Below, one piece after another: positions 1 through 12,500 of a stretch of DNA of 64,000 nt (positions are counted from its first letter, which is position 1; each line of letters opens with the position of its first letter). The position numbers were made by a program, and so were the translations under genes. Source of the DNA: Paragonimus westermani (Eukaryota > Platyhelminthes > Trematoda > Plagiorchiida > Troglotrematidae); NCBI GenBank assembly GCA_008508345.1, contig QNGE01000872.1, positions 144,721 to 208,720 on the forward strand. The letters are read 5' to 3'. The notes under the pieces are model-generated. The model saw only the letters and a list, made by a program, of their open reading frames with translations. It did no database searches and was not told the origin of the DNA.

Positions 1-1177
1 TGAAAAGCGCTTCATGTAAGCGCTACACGTTTTCTGGTCACCTTGTCCAGTAAGCGAATTTTCAGGCCAGACTTTACGACGGATAAATTTAGCGTACCTA
101 AAAGAAGGGCGTACAACGTGGACGTGGATTATTCACCCCCACCTCCGCCATTACAGTGTATGGTCACTGCAACGGTCACTACAAGTCCGCCGGCGAGCGT
201 TGCGTTCTTTCCAAACAGCCCTGTTGCTTCCAGGTATACAGTATATTTCTTATTTTACATTTCGCCATGTGGCTCCTTGGTGAAAGCCCCGTGAAACCTC
301 ACGTGTGACATCTCTACACTTCTTGTGACCATAAAAGACAAGATGGACGCATTGTATGGTAAGCCTTCCAGATGTTAAATAGCTGACCGAAAAGATGACT
401 TCCAGAAGGTCGTTCATTCGAACGTGCGTATGCAAGAAGAGATTCATTCCATGAGGCTGGAACTGAACGCTCTGCGGTTTTCGCTAGCCAAAGGTCCTCC
501 AAAAGTTTCTGACGACATTCCAATAAAATTTCCAATGAACTCTGTTCAGAACATTCAAATTCTGAACAAACAATTAGAGGACAGTGGATAGTACATGCAG
601 ATGGTAACCTTTCAAAATTCCTGTCTAACACTTATGTAGACTGATTACCTGAACAAAATCCGCGAAAGATCGATGGGAAACTGCGCACGTAACATAATGG
701 GTACATTAATAACGAGTTGGCGAACAACATCACCTGGAGAGGGGCTAACAACAAGTTCTCCTTTGTGCCAACACCCCTGTCGCAGATGGTTCAGTGAGAA
801 TTTTTATAGGCTAACAGCTACAATTCATCAGATGCCATCATGCGACAGAAATTCCCCGGTTCGTCAAGCAAGGCTGTCAAAGAGAAGCTACAAAGATGGG
901 TCCAGAAAGCTAGGGAAAGATGTGCTCTGCTGCCTAAGAGATAAAATCACACCGTCCCATGGATCTACCGAACGAGGACGCGAACTACCCCTGACCGTCC
1001 GAATGTATATTTTGGTGTATAAATATGTAATATATTATTATCACAGTCACTGTTTTTGTGGGCATCAGACGCTTTTTTATTTGTTCGCGATAGCCGGAGG
1101 GTTGGGTTAATGGTGGGAGCGCTGAGTTATTCGTCCGAAGCGTAATCGTTAAGTGACGTGCGGAATTAGGAAAGATT

Positions 1178-1229
1178 AATTTTTGCGTAGCACATGGTTT
1201 ATCAGTAAACCATGTGCTACGCAAAAATT
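1178..1229. repeat. Perfect 24-bp inverted repeat (hairpin)
   Basis: Bases 1178-1201 are exactly complementary to 1206-1229, leaving a 4-base loop (TCAG) at 1202-1205. The arm contains GCGTAGCACATGG and ends in an A/T-rich stretch. A perfect arm stands out in a window where almost everything else has decayed. It could be a folded-back small element or a replication-slippage product. I see no gene around it. Confidence 0.95.
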
Positions 1230-1270
1230 TTCCACGACCGTCCTATAGGTGACCTAAAAATGTTCAGTTA

Positions 1271-1325
1271 GGACGCCAATAGGACACTCACGGGACTCTC
1301 ATGAGACACTCATAGGACAGTCGAG
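1271..1325. repeat. 11-bp tandem array, five diverged units
   Basis: Five consecutive 11-base units are visible, starting at 1271, 1282, 1293, 1304 and 1315. They share the core GGACactcAtg (first base A in unit 4). The units differ from each other at several positions, so the array is old. It lies 42 bp after the perfect hairpin. Confidence 0.75.
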
Positions 1326-3089
1326 CTGGCTGGGTACTTCCATCAGTTCATGCTATCTTTCAAGATCGATTACATGTGTAAATCCATTACAACCATGGAA
1401 CCTGCAGGTTCCTCATTTGTTTTAAGGCCTCACTTATTCAGACTTTGGTAGATTGTAGAACCTGGACTGAAATCCACCGTTATTATGCTGCAACATGTGT
1501 CCGTCAAAGCAAATCTGTCACCAATAACATTTGCCTGCCGGAACATCACGCAAACCACTTTATCGCTTGATTGGATTCAGGAAGCTACAACAGCACATGG
1601 GCCGGTGAGATAGCATGACGAACTGAAGTGCATAAATTTGACGCCATTGTAGGGTCACCCGCACCAAGGCAGGCCGGTTACGGATAATGCAACGAGTGAA
1701 CAGCGGGTATATTTTCAAAACGCTGAGTCGAAGAAAGTGTGAGCGAATAACAAGACGAAACGTTAATACAGTGGAACGGCAAGCGAGCAAGCAGCGGAGC
1801 CGTAATTTCGAGTGCGCAGGGTAGTTGCGAATAACCATACTTGTTCATACAACCGTTTAAGCGTATGTGAAAGCTGGCGGCAAAAATAGTACAGATGATG
1901 GTCGGTGCTTCAACACAAATAGCAATAAACCAATATGATCGCCGCATCACGAGATGCGGTGCCTTATCGTGCTGAATATGTGCACAAACCTGAAGTTCGG
2001 ACAAAACCTGAGATATTCCGCTACACGTTCTGGTTCCGCTCCATTTTCCTGCAGCAGACGTCAAAATATACGAGATCTGTACAAGCGATTCATGGCGGTG
2101 CGTTTTAATCCGCCGGTAACTGAAACCCAGCCCAATATGTGTTGCCTTCGAAAACCCGCCTTTTTTATTCCCTCCTGATATTTTACACGAAGTGTTGTTA
2201 CATGTTAATGCGTGGGCTCGCAAATGGTGTACATATACCTTTAATAATGTAGAAATACTAACCCCTGGTGAAATCATCACTTCCCGTTTAGTAACCATGG
2301 TGTTTTGTTTGTAGAAACATGAGTTGTACTGCAACCTTTTCATGATTTATCTCAACCCTGAATTTCACACCTCAGGGTTTTCGCAAAGCTCGCAAAGGCA
2401 CATGGAATATGGCATTATTTAAGTTAATGGGACCGGCCGAGATGAGTTTCTGACGTCTTTCCGAATGACTGAAGTCGTTTATCAAATTGAGTCTTCTTAA
2501 CCTCGTTCACCCGACCTGATATGTGCAGTTTAACTGTGTCTACAGCCGTGAGTAGGCATGCCTTGTTTAATGACATTAATAGATGAGTAGTCCTAAATGA
2601 TACTAATTCGCGCTTTCTTGGGTTCGTGTGCAAAGTGCACATTGCCCACTGGTCTAAGTCGACATCTCTGATAGGTGCTGAACAGGACCCCTTCTTCTTG
2701 GTTACTGGAGGACCAAAAACAGTAGCTGAATTGGACGGAGCTGAAAAATAAATTTTAAACGTACACCTGGATTGGATTGGAGCTGTTTGCGACAAATTGG
2801 ACACCCAGGTGCGTCGGCGGTTTGAGTGTATTGGGAGTGAAATATTAACTGATCGGCATCACAAGGGTAGCTGTCGGCCTGTAAGGGTTCACCGCTATAT
2901 CCCAAAATGGTAACCTTGCATGAGGCTCCTTTACCCATCTTGGTTACCTATTGCTTGCAGATGGGCTGATGGGGAGGTCGGGCGAAGACAAGCCAGTCAT
3001 CGCACGTTCCACTGTTTTGCTGGTGAAAATGGTTATGCTGTTAAAAGGGATCACTATTGTGCGACTGCTTCAATCATGCAGCTTTGCTA

Positions 3090-4260
3090 GTAAATGATGC
3101 AGTGTATTATGCTGTTGATTGAATTTGGTTATAGCGAGACGCTGAAGCTGCGGATCCACCAACTTGCGAATTGGCAAGTTATACCCCGCCGGTCGGTGAT
3201 CATCAGTGGCGAAACGACCGTTATAAATAAAAATAATCACTACAGAAAAACTTACTGTACGTGTAGAAATGCTTAAAGAACGTGGACACAGGGAAACCAT
3301 AAGGAACGGTAAGAATGACACTTACAGTTGCCTTGCGTGCTATCCACAACGAAAGCGTCGCCATCAGATTGCACACGGTTGCAATACTCAAGATGACTAC
3401 TCAACAACCAATTACATTACACCCAGCTATTGTTCCAAAATGCAGTCGTGGAGTTCGTCCGTTCAGATGCTTCTGTACCAGATGACTGGCGAACGTGGTC
3501 ATAACGCGCAAGTCAAGATCAACAATCGCATCCATTTCGAATTCTCGCGTTAGCCATTCACTGTGGACCCATGGTAGCGGCTACAGTCCATCGGGTTCTT
3601 CCGCTTCTTTGTCCTTTCATTGGCTTTCTCCAGCTGGATATTCGTGCGATTACCGAAGTGGGCAACATCGCTTTGTACATGAATGACCCACTCTGGTTCG
3701 ATGTAGAGCCAGTAACACAGTAAAATTCACACGTTTTCTATCGGTTCGGCCGGTCATCTCCAGGTCACCTCTGAACCTACAGTATAGTGTGACAGTGCAG
3801 CTTACTCCTGTTCATTGTGTGTTGTAGTCATTCGGGTAAATAGATCTCAACTACGGAAGAAAATCGATCTGGTGAATATGGCAGACAAATGCAGTCTAAC
3901 TGCGTCTTCGGAGGGCGTTACGTACGTGGGAATAACTCAACATAATGTGGCAGCCGAACACGACATGGGCTGCCCTCATTTGCGCAGTCATTTTGTCCAT
4001 GACGTGCGCGTTTACATTTGTGTGTTCCCCAATCATTTCCCGAAAGTTTTCAAAGTCTACCAAAGAAGCACATTCATCACTACGAACATACTCGTACATT
4101 ACGGGCTGACCATGCCTTCCCATGCAATCGGTAACTAAAAATTGATGTAACTTCAAACCTAAGAAGTGTCAGAGAATGTTTGATGTCATTTTTGTTTGTT
4201 TGTCCCGTGTGTGGCATCAGCATTCACCATATGTGCGTCTGAGAAGGGGAACTTGTTTTC
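3090..4260 (-). mobile_element. MULE (Mutator-like, ZSWIM-type) transposase relic, copy 1
   Basis: Read on the - strand from about 4240 down, the translation shows the first MULE catalytic block (DATHGTN). It continues in the open frame 4156-3896, which has LVTDCMGRHGQPVMYEYVRS and then a VMDK (second catalytic Asp) block followed by a VVFGC...ML...HVR segment. That layout is typical of MULE/ZSWIM-like DDE transposases. Further along (about 3660-3570) comes the conserved block HFGNRTNIQLEKANERTKKR. The tail near 3230-3120 (YNLPIRKL) matches the second copy at 57.2-58.5 kb. Stops and frameshifts separate the blocks, so it is a pseudogene. The + strand frames here are shadows. Terminal inverted repeats were not identified, and the ends are approximate. 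Confidence 0.7.
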
Positions 4261-4625
4261 TGTGTGTAAGACGGATTATGCACGTACCTGTTGCCTTCAT
4301 CATGCACCATATGCAAGACACCATTAGAATTAATCTCAGAGAGCACTTCTGGAAGGTTCTCTGAGACCCGGTAGTAGACGTTGTACAACGAACTCGACAT
4401 TGCAGGCTTCGGCTTATGTCATGTTTCCAATGCCAGTGGTATTAATAAACTTGCCATAGTATTGGCTACGTATTGCTTGACATCAGCCGTTAGTGTATTG
4501 TGTTCCAACGGACACCAAGAATCGTTCACTTCACCCACCGTGAACCTTCGATTTGTGGGATGGGACTTATACACCAGACGAGTAAGGGGGTGGTTGTGCT
4601 CTAACTGAAAGGAGCTTACAACCAG
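4261..4625. other. Unassigned DNA next to MULE copy 1
   Basis: A 75-codon + frame (4381-4608) covers much of this stretch but matches nothing I recognise. A short imperfect inverted repeat occurs near 4332-4366 (CTCAGAGAGC / GTTCTCTGAG). The stretch may include the 5' part of the MULE copy 1 element, whose N-terminal coding region I could not find. Confidence 0.3.
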
Positions 4626-4932
4626 ATGAGTGTTGCTCCGGACAACACTAGACGGTGGTTTGCAACAGTTGACGTGAGAACTGAGTTATTACAATTAGCA
4701 AGAGCTAACCCACTAGGTATGTCGCACACCTCTGCAAACACACTTCGCACAGCGATGATAAACCTTAACGGTTCGCAAGGAATCATGCCACCTCACTTTA
4801 TGGTACTTCAGAAACGCTTTTTACTTTCGGTTAGTCCTATGAACGTAAATAACGCCGAACTTTTCTGTGTACATTCGCGGGCAGTGTTGGAGTTCTGGGA
4901 AAGCGTTTTCACTCTCCTTGCTCGAATACCAG
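4626..4932 (+). other. Unidentified exon-like open frame
   Basis: An open frame of 102 codons starts MSVAPDNTRRWF and stays open until a strong splice donor, CAG|GTATGT, at 4932/4933. An AG (ACAACCAG) lies directly before the ATG, so it could be an internal or first coding exon. The composition looks protein-like (RTELLQLARANPLGMSH, then NAELFCVHSRAVLEFWESVF), but I recognise no family. It sits between MULE and RTE relics and 1.6 kb upstream of nibrin. No partner exon was found. It could be a chance frame or part of an unrecognised transposon. Confidence 0.3.
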
Positions 4933-4984
4933 GTATGTATCTTGCATTTTAGTGTTTATGATATGTGTAAGTGACAAAACTAAA

Positions 4985-5830
4985 CGGGCATTTAAATCAG
5001 CATGACCAGATTCCTGGTGGTTGCTCCAAAATGCACGACAGTCTAACAAACTGGCGTCACCTGTAACTGCTACGTAAACCAAATATGTCCACGGCTAAGA
5101 AACACAAGTTGGTCTTTGTGTAACGCTGTGTGTCTTTCAGTGTTGATATGTGGTACTCGAAACACTGAGACCTTGGAATGCGCACAGCTGTAGCAGGCTC
5201 TCTCCACTGCCAGGTTTTTGTGCTCAGACACTAAGCATATATCCAAGCTGTTTTTCCGAAGAAAGACGACCAGGCTGAGCATACAAATGCCGGCTGGTAC
5301 AATGATGTCAGAGTGTCTAGTCTGCCTCGGGAAATCAGCAAGAGTGTCGTTGAACGCATCTTTGGCAGCATCCGAACAGCTATCCATTGGACCGTACGCC
5401 GATATAACGAATATACAATGTTTTTCTGGTTCGTGTTGACAGACTAACCAATCTGCTGAACCTGGCGGCCCATAAGCAACTGTTCACTAGGATATGATCG
5501 AGCAAACAGTACTCTGTCTTGGAACACAGTGCGATCCTCACTGCAATCTGACTACGCGGTTCGGCTTGGGCGTCACCGGAGACCTTAAGGGAGAACCACT
5601 TATGTGAACGGTTATCTAGAGGTGAGTTCAAATGAATAGCGATCGTAGGCTCGTTAACTGGCGTCTCCGGCAGTACACTTTAAGCCTCAGACTTAAAAGA
5701 GTACTTGTCAACGTTTGCCAAGTGTCTCGGCAGTAAAAGGCGATTATCACCCGAGGGAACAAGAAATGCGGTGAAAGTTTTGCTGATCCCTGGGGCACGG
5801 CGAATAGGCCATTAGTGTTCGATTCTGCTC
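4985..5830 (-). mobile_element. RTE-type LINE endonuclease relic
   Basis: On the - strand, from about 5830 down, the translation follows the AP-endonuclease domain of flatworm RTE-type LINEs. It shows a YCLLDHILVNSCLWAARFS segment (near 5520-5450), then AAKDAFNDTLADFPRQTRHSD followed by IIVPAG (5360-5280), and finally a decayed FGATTRN segment near 5015. The frame changes at least twice and there are several stops. Only the endonuclease part is present, with no reverse transcriptase adjacent. Endonuclease normally nicks target DNA for insertion. This copy cannot encode it. Confidence 0.65.
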
Positions 5831-6500
5831 ACTGCTGCGCGCAGTGGATATATTTGAAGCTACGTCAGGCTTGTGAGTGATACCGAATTTTTTTCGACCA
5901 TATGGGATATTACGCTGGTGGTCACGGTCAACCGTTGGGCGATCTGTGCGCTATCTAAGGGTGCCTTTTTTCACCCCCTTCTTGATACGGAAGTCCTGTC
6001 CCGCAACTATGAAAACGTTACTGATGTACTTTCAGGGGATCGTGCGTCACAATCTAAACACTCCCTTTCGATCGGTGATGCGACGTGCTACCCTGTGAGT
6101 GTATCTGCTTTCCATCCGATTGCTCCCGTCTGACGTGATATGACGGAAGTTCTGGTTATTTTGGCCTTCCGGATGGATGTAGTCCACAAATCTATCCACC
6201 ACGCCAAACTAACAAAGTATGTCAGGTATGCCTTATCCGAAGAACTGATATAAAAGCTGTTCCGTCCCGACTGAAGTGAGCTCCCAGCCTCCTACCAGCA
6301 TATTAATAATTGAATTGCGGGAATGGTTTATTCATCGCTACAACTGTTACATTCCATTCTTCAGTTCCCTACTGGTTTTGAGGACAACAAGATTGTATTT
6401 ACTTAACCTCGTGTCGTCATTCTTTTTCTCTTGTGTAATAAAGACTACTTTTCAAGCACTTCACGTCCCGAATTTGCAACCACCCAGTTGACCTACAGAG
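5831..6500. other. Region upstream of nibrin, no gene recognised
   Basis: Two overlapping + frames (5873-6133 and 5877-6098) and a short frame at 6276-6491 have no recognisable domain. Any nibrin promoter would be expected here or in the flanking TE DNA, but I see no TATA box at a convincing distance. Confidence 0.3.
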
Positions 6501-6538
6501 CTTTTAATTATTGTTCAGGGTACCGGGAGATCGCGAAG
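6501..6538 (+). promoter_or_regulatory. Splice acceptor just upstream of the nibrin start
   Basis: A pyrimidine-rich tract ends in TTGTTCAG at 6518, 20 bases before the nibrin ATG (6539), with no intervening ATG. It would suit either a 5' UTR intron or a spliced-leader trans-splicing acceptor. Trans-splicing is known from flatworms, where short 5' UTRs between acceptor and ATG are common. That it is used here is inference. Confidence 0.45.
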
Positions 6539-6569
6539 ATGTGGGAACTGATCCAGTGTGGAAGAAATG
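6539..6569 (+). CDS. NBN: NBN exon 1
   Basis: The exon encodes MWELIQCGRN and ends one base into the next codon, before a GTATAA donor. The ATG was chosen because MW-L-L/I is the conserved nibrin N-terminus and because the spacing to the FHA GR motif equals that in human nibrin. Intron 1 is 38 bp and ends in TTCAG at 6607. Confidence 0.8.
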
Positions 6570-9500
6570 GTATAAGTTCAATTTTGTTGTGTTTGACTGA
6601 AATTCAGGTGCAGAAACGTCTATTGTTCTGAACACTTCTCGAGTTTGGTCCATTGGGCGCCTTGGCTGTGATATAATTGTTCCCGGTAAATCAGTCAGCC
6701 GAACACATGCCGTTTTAAAGGTCCAGGCTTCCACCGTATGTGAGTTTCGTACAATTTAACAAGGGCTTTAGGATGGTAATCTTGGTTTCACTTTGATTGA
6801 CCAGTCTCAATTCGGCACTTTTCTAAATGGAGTGGCTCTTGCTGGTCGTCAGTGCCACTTAACTGTTGGTGACCGCATAACCTTTGGTACTGAACCGGGT
6901 GTTGATTTTTGGTTAGTTTTTCCACATGTTTGTTTATTAAACGTTGCAATAGTCTACAACGGAGAACACTGCAGATTGCTGTTTCATCCATGGATCGAGT
7001 GACCAAACAACGAATGAGAAGAATTTTAACCCTTTTACAGGGACAAATTGTAGAGAGCTGTGCAGAAAGTTGTGTGGCGTTGGTAATGGTCCACCTCGTC
7101 GTCACGGCCAAAGTTTGTTTATGCCCCTCGCCACTGTACTTACGTTAAGGTTATTTGTGCCCTGTTAGGTCGGGTTCCTATCGTTACACCTGCCTTCATG
7201 GAAGCCTTCTTGGAGGCCGCCTCCCACGTCCCATTTGTGCGACCAGATCCGGTAAGGAAATTTTAAATAATTTTACTTGCTGATATTCTACATTTAGAAC
7301 TCCTATTTACCACCATTAAGGGAACCGCGTTTGGTGGCGGGTGATGCTGTCCGATTTCTGCCAAATGAAGTTCGACGTAGTTTATTCCAGTCGAAAAGTT
7401 TCTATGCTTTGACGAACGAACAAGTAGGTTAATGTTGCCTAATCTTGTTGATTATAACAATTCTTGGAGTTATCAAAATATGCTTTTTCTACTATTTCTA
7501 CCATTTTGGCAACTTGCGCTTGAAGCGCCTTCATTTGTGAGTTTATGCCACTGGGTAAACTTAACATGTTTGTTCGCTCCACGTGACTCTCATTCGTCCA
7601 CCTGACTCAACACAGTTCAGTCTGGTTCAGCTTCCTGACTGACGAAAATAGAATTACAGATGGTATAATAAAATGTCGTGGGCGGGCAAATCAGTGGTTT
7701 CAACAATGATATCCTTAAGTGTACTCAAAAGAACCATCGTAAAATGGCTGGGATCATATGTGAACATACGGTAGCGGATGAACATCGGAAATTACATCCG
7801 TGGTCGCTGTGGACTTTTGAGAAAATAACTTGGGCATCGTCTTTTTTTTACCGTGGGTTCCCCAACGCGAACTTCCGCTCCGAGGAGACCGTTGGTAAGT
7901 TAGGGTTTCATTGTCAGAAGAACACTTCAAGAGCCACGAATGGTCGCGTAGCATGAACAAGGTTATACAGGTTAACTAATGCGATGGAGCATGCGACACT
8001 AAATGCAATGATAAGTACGCATTTCACCTTAGAAAGTTGAATCGACGAATGTTCTAGTGGCATACATATTCTCAACTTGATATTAACTACTGTCCGGCCA
8101 ACCGGCGTGATTATCTCATTCCACAGTGATCAGGCTGTAAACAGTATACGCTACGGCGATCCGCTGCAAACATGTCTGCTTCTGCTATTGTTCGGGCGGA
8201 ATAACTGAGTATTTGGAAACAGTGAAACTACCTGCTAGTGCAACTTCGCAGAGCCATTCGATCTGTCACACAATAACGACTGTTCACCTTGACTTCAATT
8301 ACTTGACCTCATTCCCAATGGATATCGTTGGGATCTTGACCCAGTGATTCACAGAACTGTGGGAACTGCGTTTGCTTTTGCACCTGAGATTGGTGCTTTC
8401 AAAGGTCTGACCGGTAAAAATAAAGCTCGGATTATGTCAACAGCTTGCAAAGAAAAATCGATAAATTAATCTCCACCAAGGGTGAGTCAGCTGGTTACGC
8501 GGGAACAAATTCACACTGATTGCGTTTATTTTTTATCCCGACCGTCCATGGTGTCCAGTCAGACCGAACCGTTAGATTTTTGTGAGAATTGATGCGTCAT
8601 CGGTGTTCACCGAAGGTCGTTTGATTGTTTGCCACTGAGGAGCGAGTGCATGTGTTCAATGCCTTGTGAACCGTCCTTTACTTTTCATTACTTGGCCTGG
8701 CTGCTGTCCAACGATAACCGATCCTGATTATTCTGATCCAACTACTCATATTCTCAACTAAGTTGAATGTGCTTGCCGAAAAAAATTTGTGGCACAGTGA
8801 AAAAGTAGTCCAACTGCCACTCACTCTCAGTTTATCATTCGCCAGGTGGACTTGCATATTAATTTCAATGTCAATCTCTATGTGGCTTATTCAATTAGGT
8901 CTGTCCCATTATCAAATGCGCCTATTAATTGCATCACCTCGCAAGTACATCTGATCATCACCCGTGGGTTTTCGCGTTGTTTACGCGCTCCAAACCCAAA
9001 CATAATCTTTTCTCCGCATAAGTTGAGTTTTCAGCTTCCCTATTACTTAGAGCTCCATTCCATTTGACGTGTGGACTGGCAAGGCATCTGCCCCCGTACA
9101 AAAACGGCCACAACGTTTAGCAATCGAACCTAATTACGACTGAGCTACGGTGAGCCGTATCATCTAATTTGCAATTTTTGTACCAAGCTATGGAGAAACT
9201 TGCATCAGCCTTATCAGATCGAAATCAGGTCACCTTTCTATTAGTACTGTTAACATATACGACAAAGACTGACCAATAATCTTCGGCCGCCTTGTGACGT
9301 AACGTGTGCGATATTTGAACTGTCAGCCGCTTTTTCACCTCCCCACAGGGAGCAAGGTTTGCAGAGTACATTCATTCTTGTGTCATTCATTTGCACCGTA
9401 CAGCTCTGTTTCAGTCTCCTATATGGTTGGAATTCACTTAATCAGAGGATTCCAATAATACTGGTCTTATGGATTATTCCTTAAGATGGTGTGAACTCAA

Positions 9501-12500
9501 AAAGCAATTCGTTCTCCGCTCTGTTATTTCAAGTTTACGCAGTTGGAATCGATCATCCGTTTGGGCCAGGGTGAATTGTTTCTCATCGATTCAAAAGCCA
9601 ATTTTTCACAGCATTACCGGAAGCGTTTCACCGAGGATCAGCTTGACTTAGAATCCCGTTTGCGGCGCGTCTTTAAGCAAAAGGGAGCATGTGTACTTCA
9701 CACACAACGCGTTTCTTCTCATGACAAAGAATGGCAACGTGTTGTCTATTCAGCACTGCGAGCCATCCGACGCAGGCCAATCTTGGAGTCCGAACTCGGC
9801 TTTGCTGTCGTGTATGCATCGACCAGTGGCTATTGCAATCCGGAAACCAAGTGTCGTAAGTGCTTATTTTGTTTTAAAGTTTTTTGTTTACGAGGTACGG
9901 TTGTCTGACTGTCGCCTACCATTAAACTTGGATTTATGGGTTCAGTTTCTGTGCGTATAAACTTCCTCTGTTTGGCGAATGGTGCTCATCACTACTTATT
10001 GTGAAGCACTAGCTAAATTGAATACATGGCGTCTTTGTAAGTTTTCTTAGTAACGGAAGTACGTCTTCCGGTCCGCCGAGACACTTCCTGTCATCAGTCA
10101 CAATTCTCCCTGTTACTACACAACTTATTTTAAACTTGCGACCACTTGACGGCATCGTTCCGGTGTTTTTACTATGTTCGATTGCACTGTTCTTATGTTC
10201 TCTGCCTCGTTCGTTCTTCTTATAATTTGTTACTCGATCACTTCCGCTACCCACGCATATTTGATTGGACTGTGTGAAATGTTACACCGGAGAACATCGC
10301 AATACTTGCGTACTCTTATTATTTCACTCAAATGTTCTAATTCTAAACCTTATTCTACACAAGCGTGATAGGTGTTAGTTAAATCGGTCACTTATTGCAT
10401 TGCCTAGTGTATCTGCCGTTTTTTAAAAGTCTCTGTGAACAGTTGCCATAGGTCTTCGATCATTACATTCGTTTCGTTTCAGCGGAAAAGCTATATGAAG
10501 AGGCCGGTATTTCGGAGGCATTTTCTGTTAACCCTTTTCACATGGGTTCTCAATCTGATCGACCTGTTCTCGAGGATCTCCCTTCAAACGCACCAGAACT
10601 TTCAGGTTCACGACCCTTTCTGAAACGAGCGTGGTAAGTCAAGTTAGTGTCTGTCACTCGTTATCTAGAAAGCATGTTAAAGAAAGCCTCCAACGTTGTA
10701 ATTTATGGCTGTGGTGAATGCTAACTCACTCTCTGCCCATGCCACGTGCGGTTAATGCAAGGTGCGGACGGATAGACGACGACTTCATGTAACGAAATGA
10801 AGGTCGCTACTGGTATGTTAGCCACTGTTGGGTGGATTCGTCTCCCAAAGATGACAGAAGATTGCGTTTACTCGGCTCCAGTGGCACTAGTCTTGCTGTT
10901 GTTTATCTGAGTGGTGTGTGAAGTGGACGCAATTGAAGAAGTGACAACGAGAGTCACGAAAAAGTTGTGGCACAGATGCTTCCTTATGTTCAATTGTTGG
11001 CCTACAAGGTGTGGAATGCTCGTTGAAAGTCTGAATTTATACAAAACGTGTATTAAGCGTTATTCCTTACATTTCTTCAATCTGGGATCCACCTTTTTTC
11101 ATGGTCCTATAGCTGGTGAGCACTGGTATCAACCATTGGCGTTCTGTTGTCAGTGCAGCCGCCGTCGATGACTTTGGCACACATCGCGTGGGTCAAGCCC
11201 ACTGCCGAAACGGAGTAGACGGTTCAGCAGAGAATTGAGAATTTCGCACTGCTGGCTTACTTTGGTTTGAGTACTAAATGGTTCGTTCTGAATATGTGTC
11301 GGTAAGGTTTGATCTCGCGGCGAACTTGCTCATACGGACAGTGTTGAAAGCTTGCCTTGTACAAGGGTACCGGTCTATTCTTGGTCGTTAGCAACTCATC
11401 TAAATGGATGGATTCGAACACCACTGATGATTTTCACTTATAGTCTCCTGCTGAAGGTCACACTAAATACCTAGAAACAGTCAATATGCTTGCGAGTAGG
11501 CAAGCTAAATGCGGCTTACAACCTTATACAAAGTACTGAAATCAATCTTGGGATCAGAAATTGCCCTCAGTAGCTAGGAATTGATTTAGTTTAGTTTTGT
11601 TCATTTGATATTTTCTTGCAGGATCTCAGTTCTTAATGAACTGCGGCCACTATGAACATTTCTGGTTCACCTAAGTTGATAGTCATCCACAGTTGATCGT
11701 AATGCTCAAATTCAGATGAGCGTCCAATTTCCTTCGGAAAGCTCTGCTAGACTCAGGTCCTTCTGTTGTTAAAACTCACAGTAATGCATATCCTCTTCGG
11801 AGTTTAAGCTTCGATCCACATGCTTGTAAGACGACTATTTTTTCTACTGTGTCGCTGATATTACACTAGCCACAACCAAATGGGGTTGTTTGAACTAGTA
11901 GCTGTATTTGAAGGCTGTCAATCTTAGTGGACAAAGCACAGGAATAACGGTAACCAAAATTGTGTTGATGTGGTACATTTCACTGCAAATGATGGGACTA
12001 ACATTTGAATTCATGTTAACGTGTCTAGAGACAGGCGAGTAGCATACCTTTGTGAGTTGACTCGGTTCTTGAAATTGAACAAGCAACCCGTTCCGATGCT
12101 GTGGTTACCTCCATGGTTTGTCAGTCTTGGTTGTCTGATCCACCTGTTTTTAGTCGCGTCTATTTTACAATCCTTTATGCCGTGACTTCTACCCGGTGGA
12201 TTTTTGAGGGCGGTTTAGGTGATGACGGTGAGCCGGGGTTACGTCAACTGATGTCATAATTTGTCGTAACTTGTTCCTTGCACAACTACAGCTAGACATG
12301 AAGAACCGAAGTTCCTTTTCGTGTCGCGTTTATATGTTGCTGCAGTTATAACCCAGAATAAGTCGTAGATGACGGTACATGAAGTGTTAGTCACATCAGG
12401 TTTTCTCGTTGCGCAGTTTAAGTCAGACAGAATAACAAAAACGCGTCGTTCAGGTCAGGTCTCATGTTGTTGCCTACGGATGAAGAGGACACGAATTAGG

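Larger units (their letters stand above)
1..3089. other. Intergenic DNA without recognisable gene
   Basis: The short reading frames here carry no motif I recognise, and several are antisense to each other. The only structures I can support are the hairpin at 1178-1229 and the 11-bp tandem array at 1271-1325. The longest frame (1678-2343, - strand, 221 codons) has irregular composition and no recognisable domain, and I do not call it a gene. Confidence 0.5.

Noticed and set aside
673..1110. A 145-codon + frame near the left end
   Set aside because: No recognisable domain, poor composition, and no splice or start context that sets it apart from chance.
1678..2343. A 221-codon - frame, the longest in the window
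   Set aside because: No motif, and overlapping + frames of similar quality. Length alone is weak evidence in this AT-balanced DNA.
9071..9165. tRNA-like AGCTCAGT and GGTTCGATT words on the - strand
   Set aside because: The two boxes are only about 10 bases apart, too close for a tRNA.
9543..9545. Alternative NBN exon 7 start after the CAG at 9542
   Set aside because: The upstream acceptor at 9533 has a better pyrimidine tract and gives a gap-free alignment with human nibrin.
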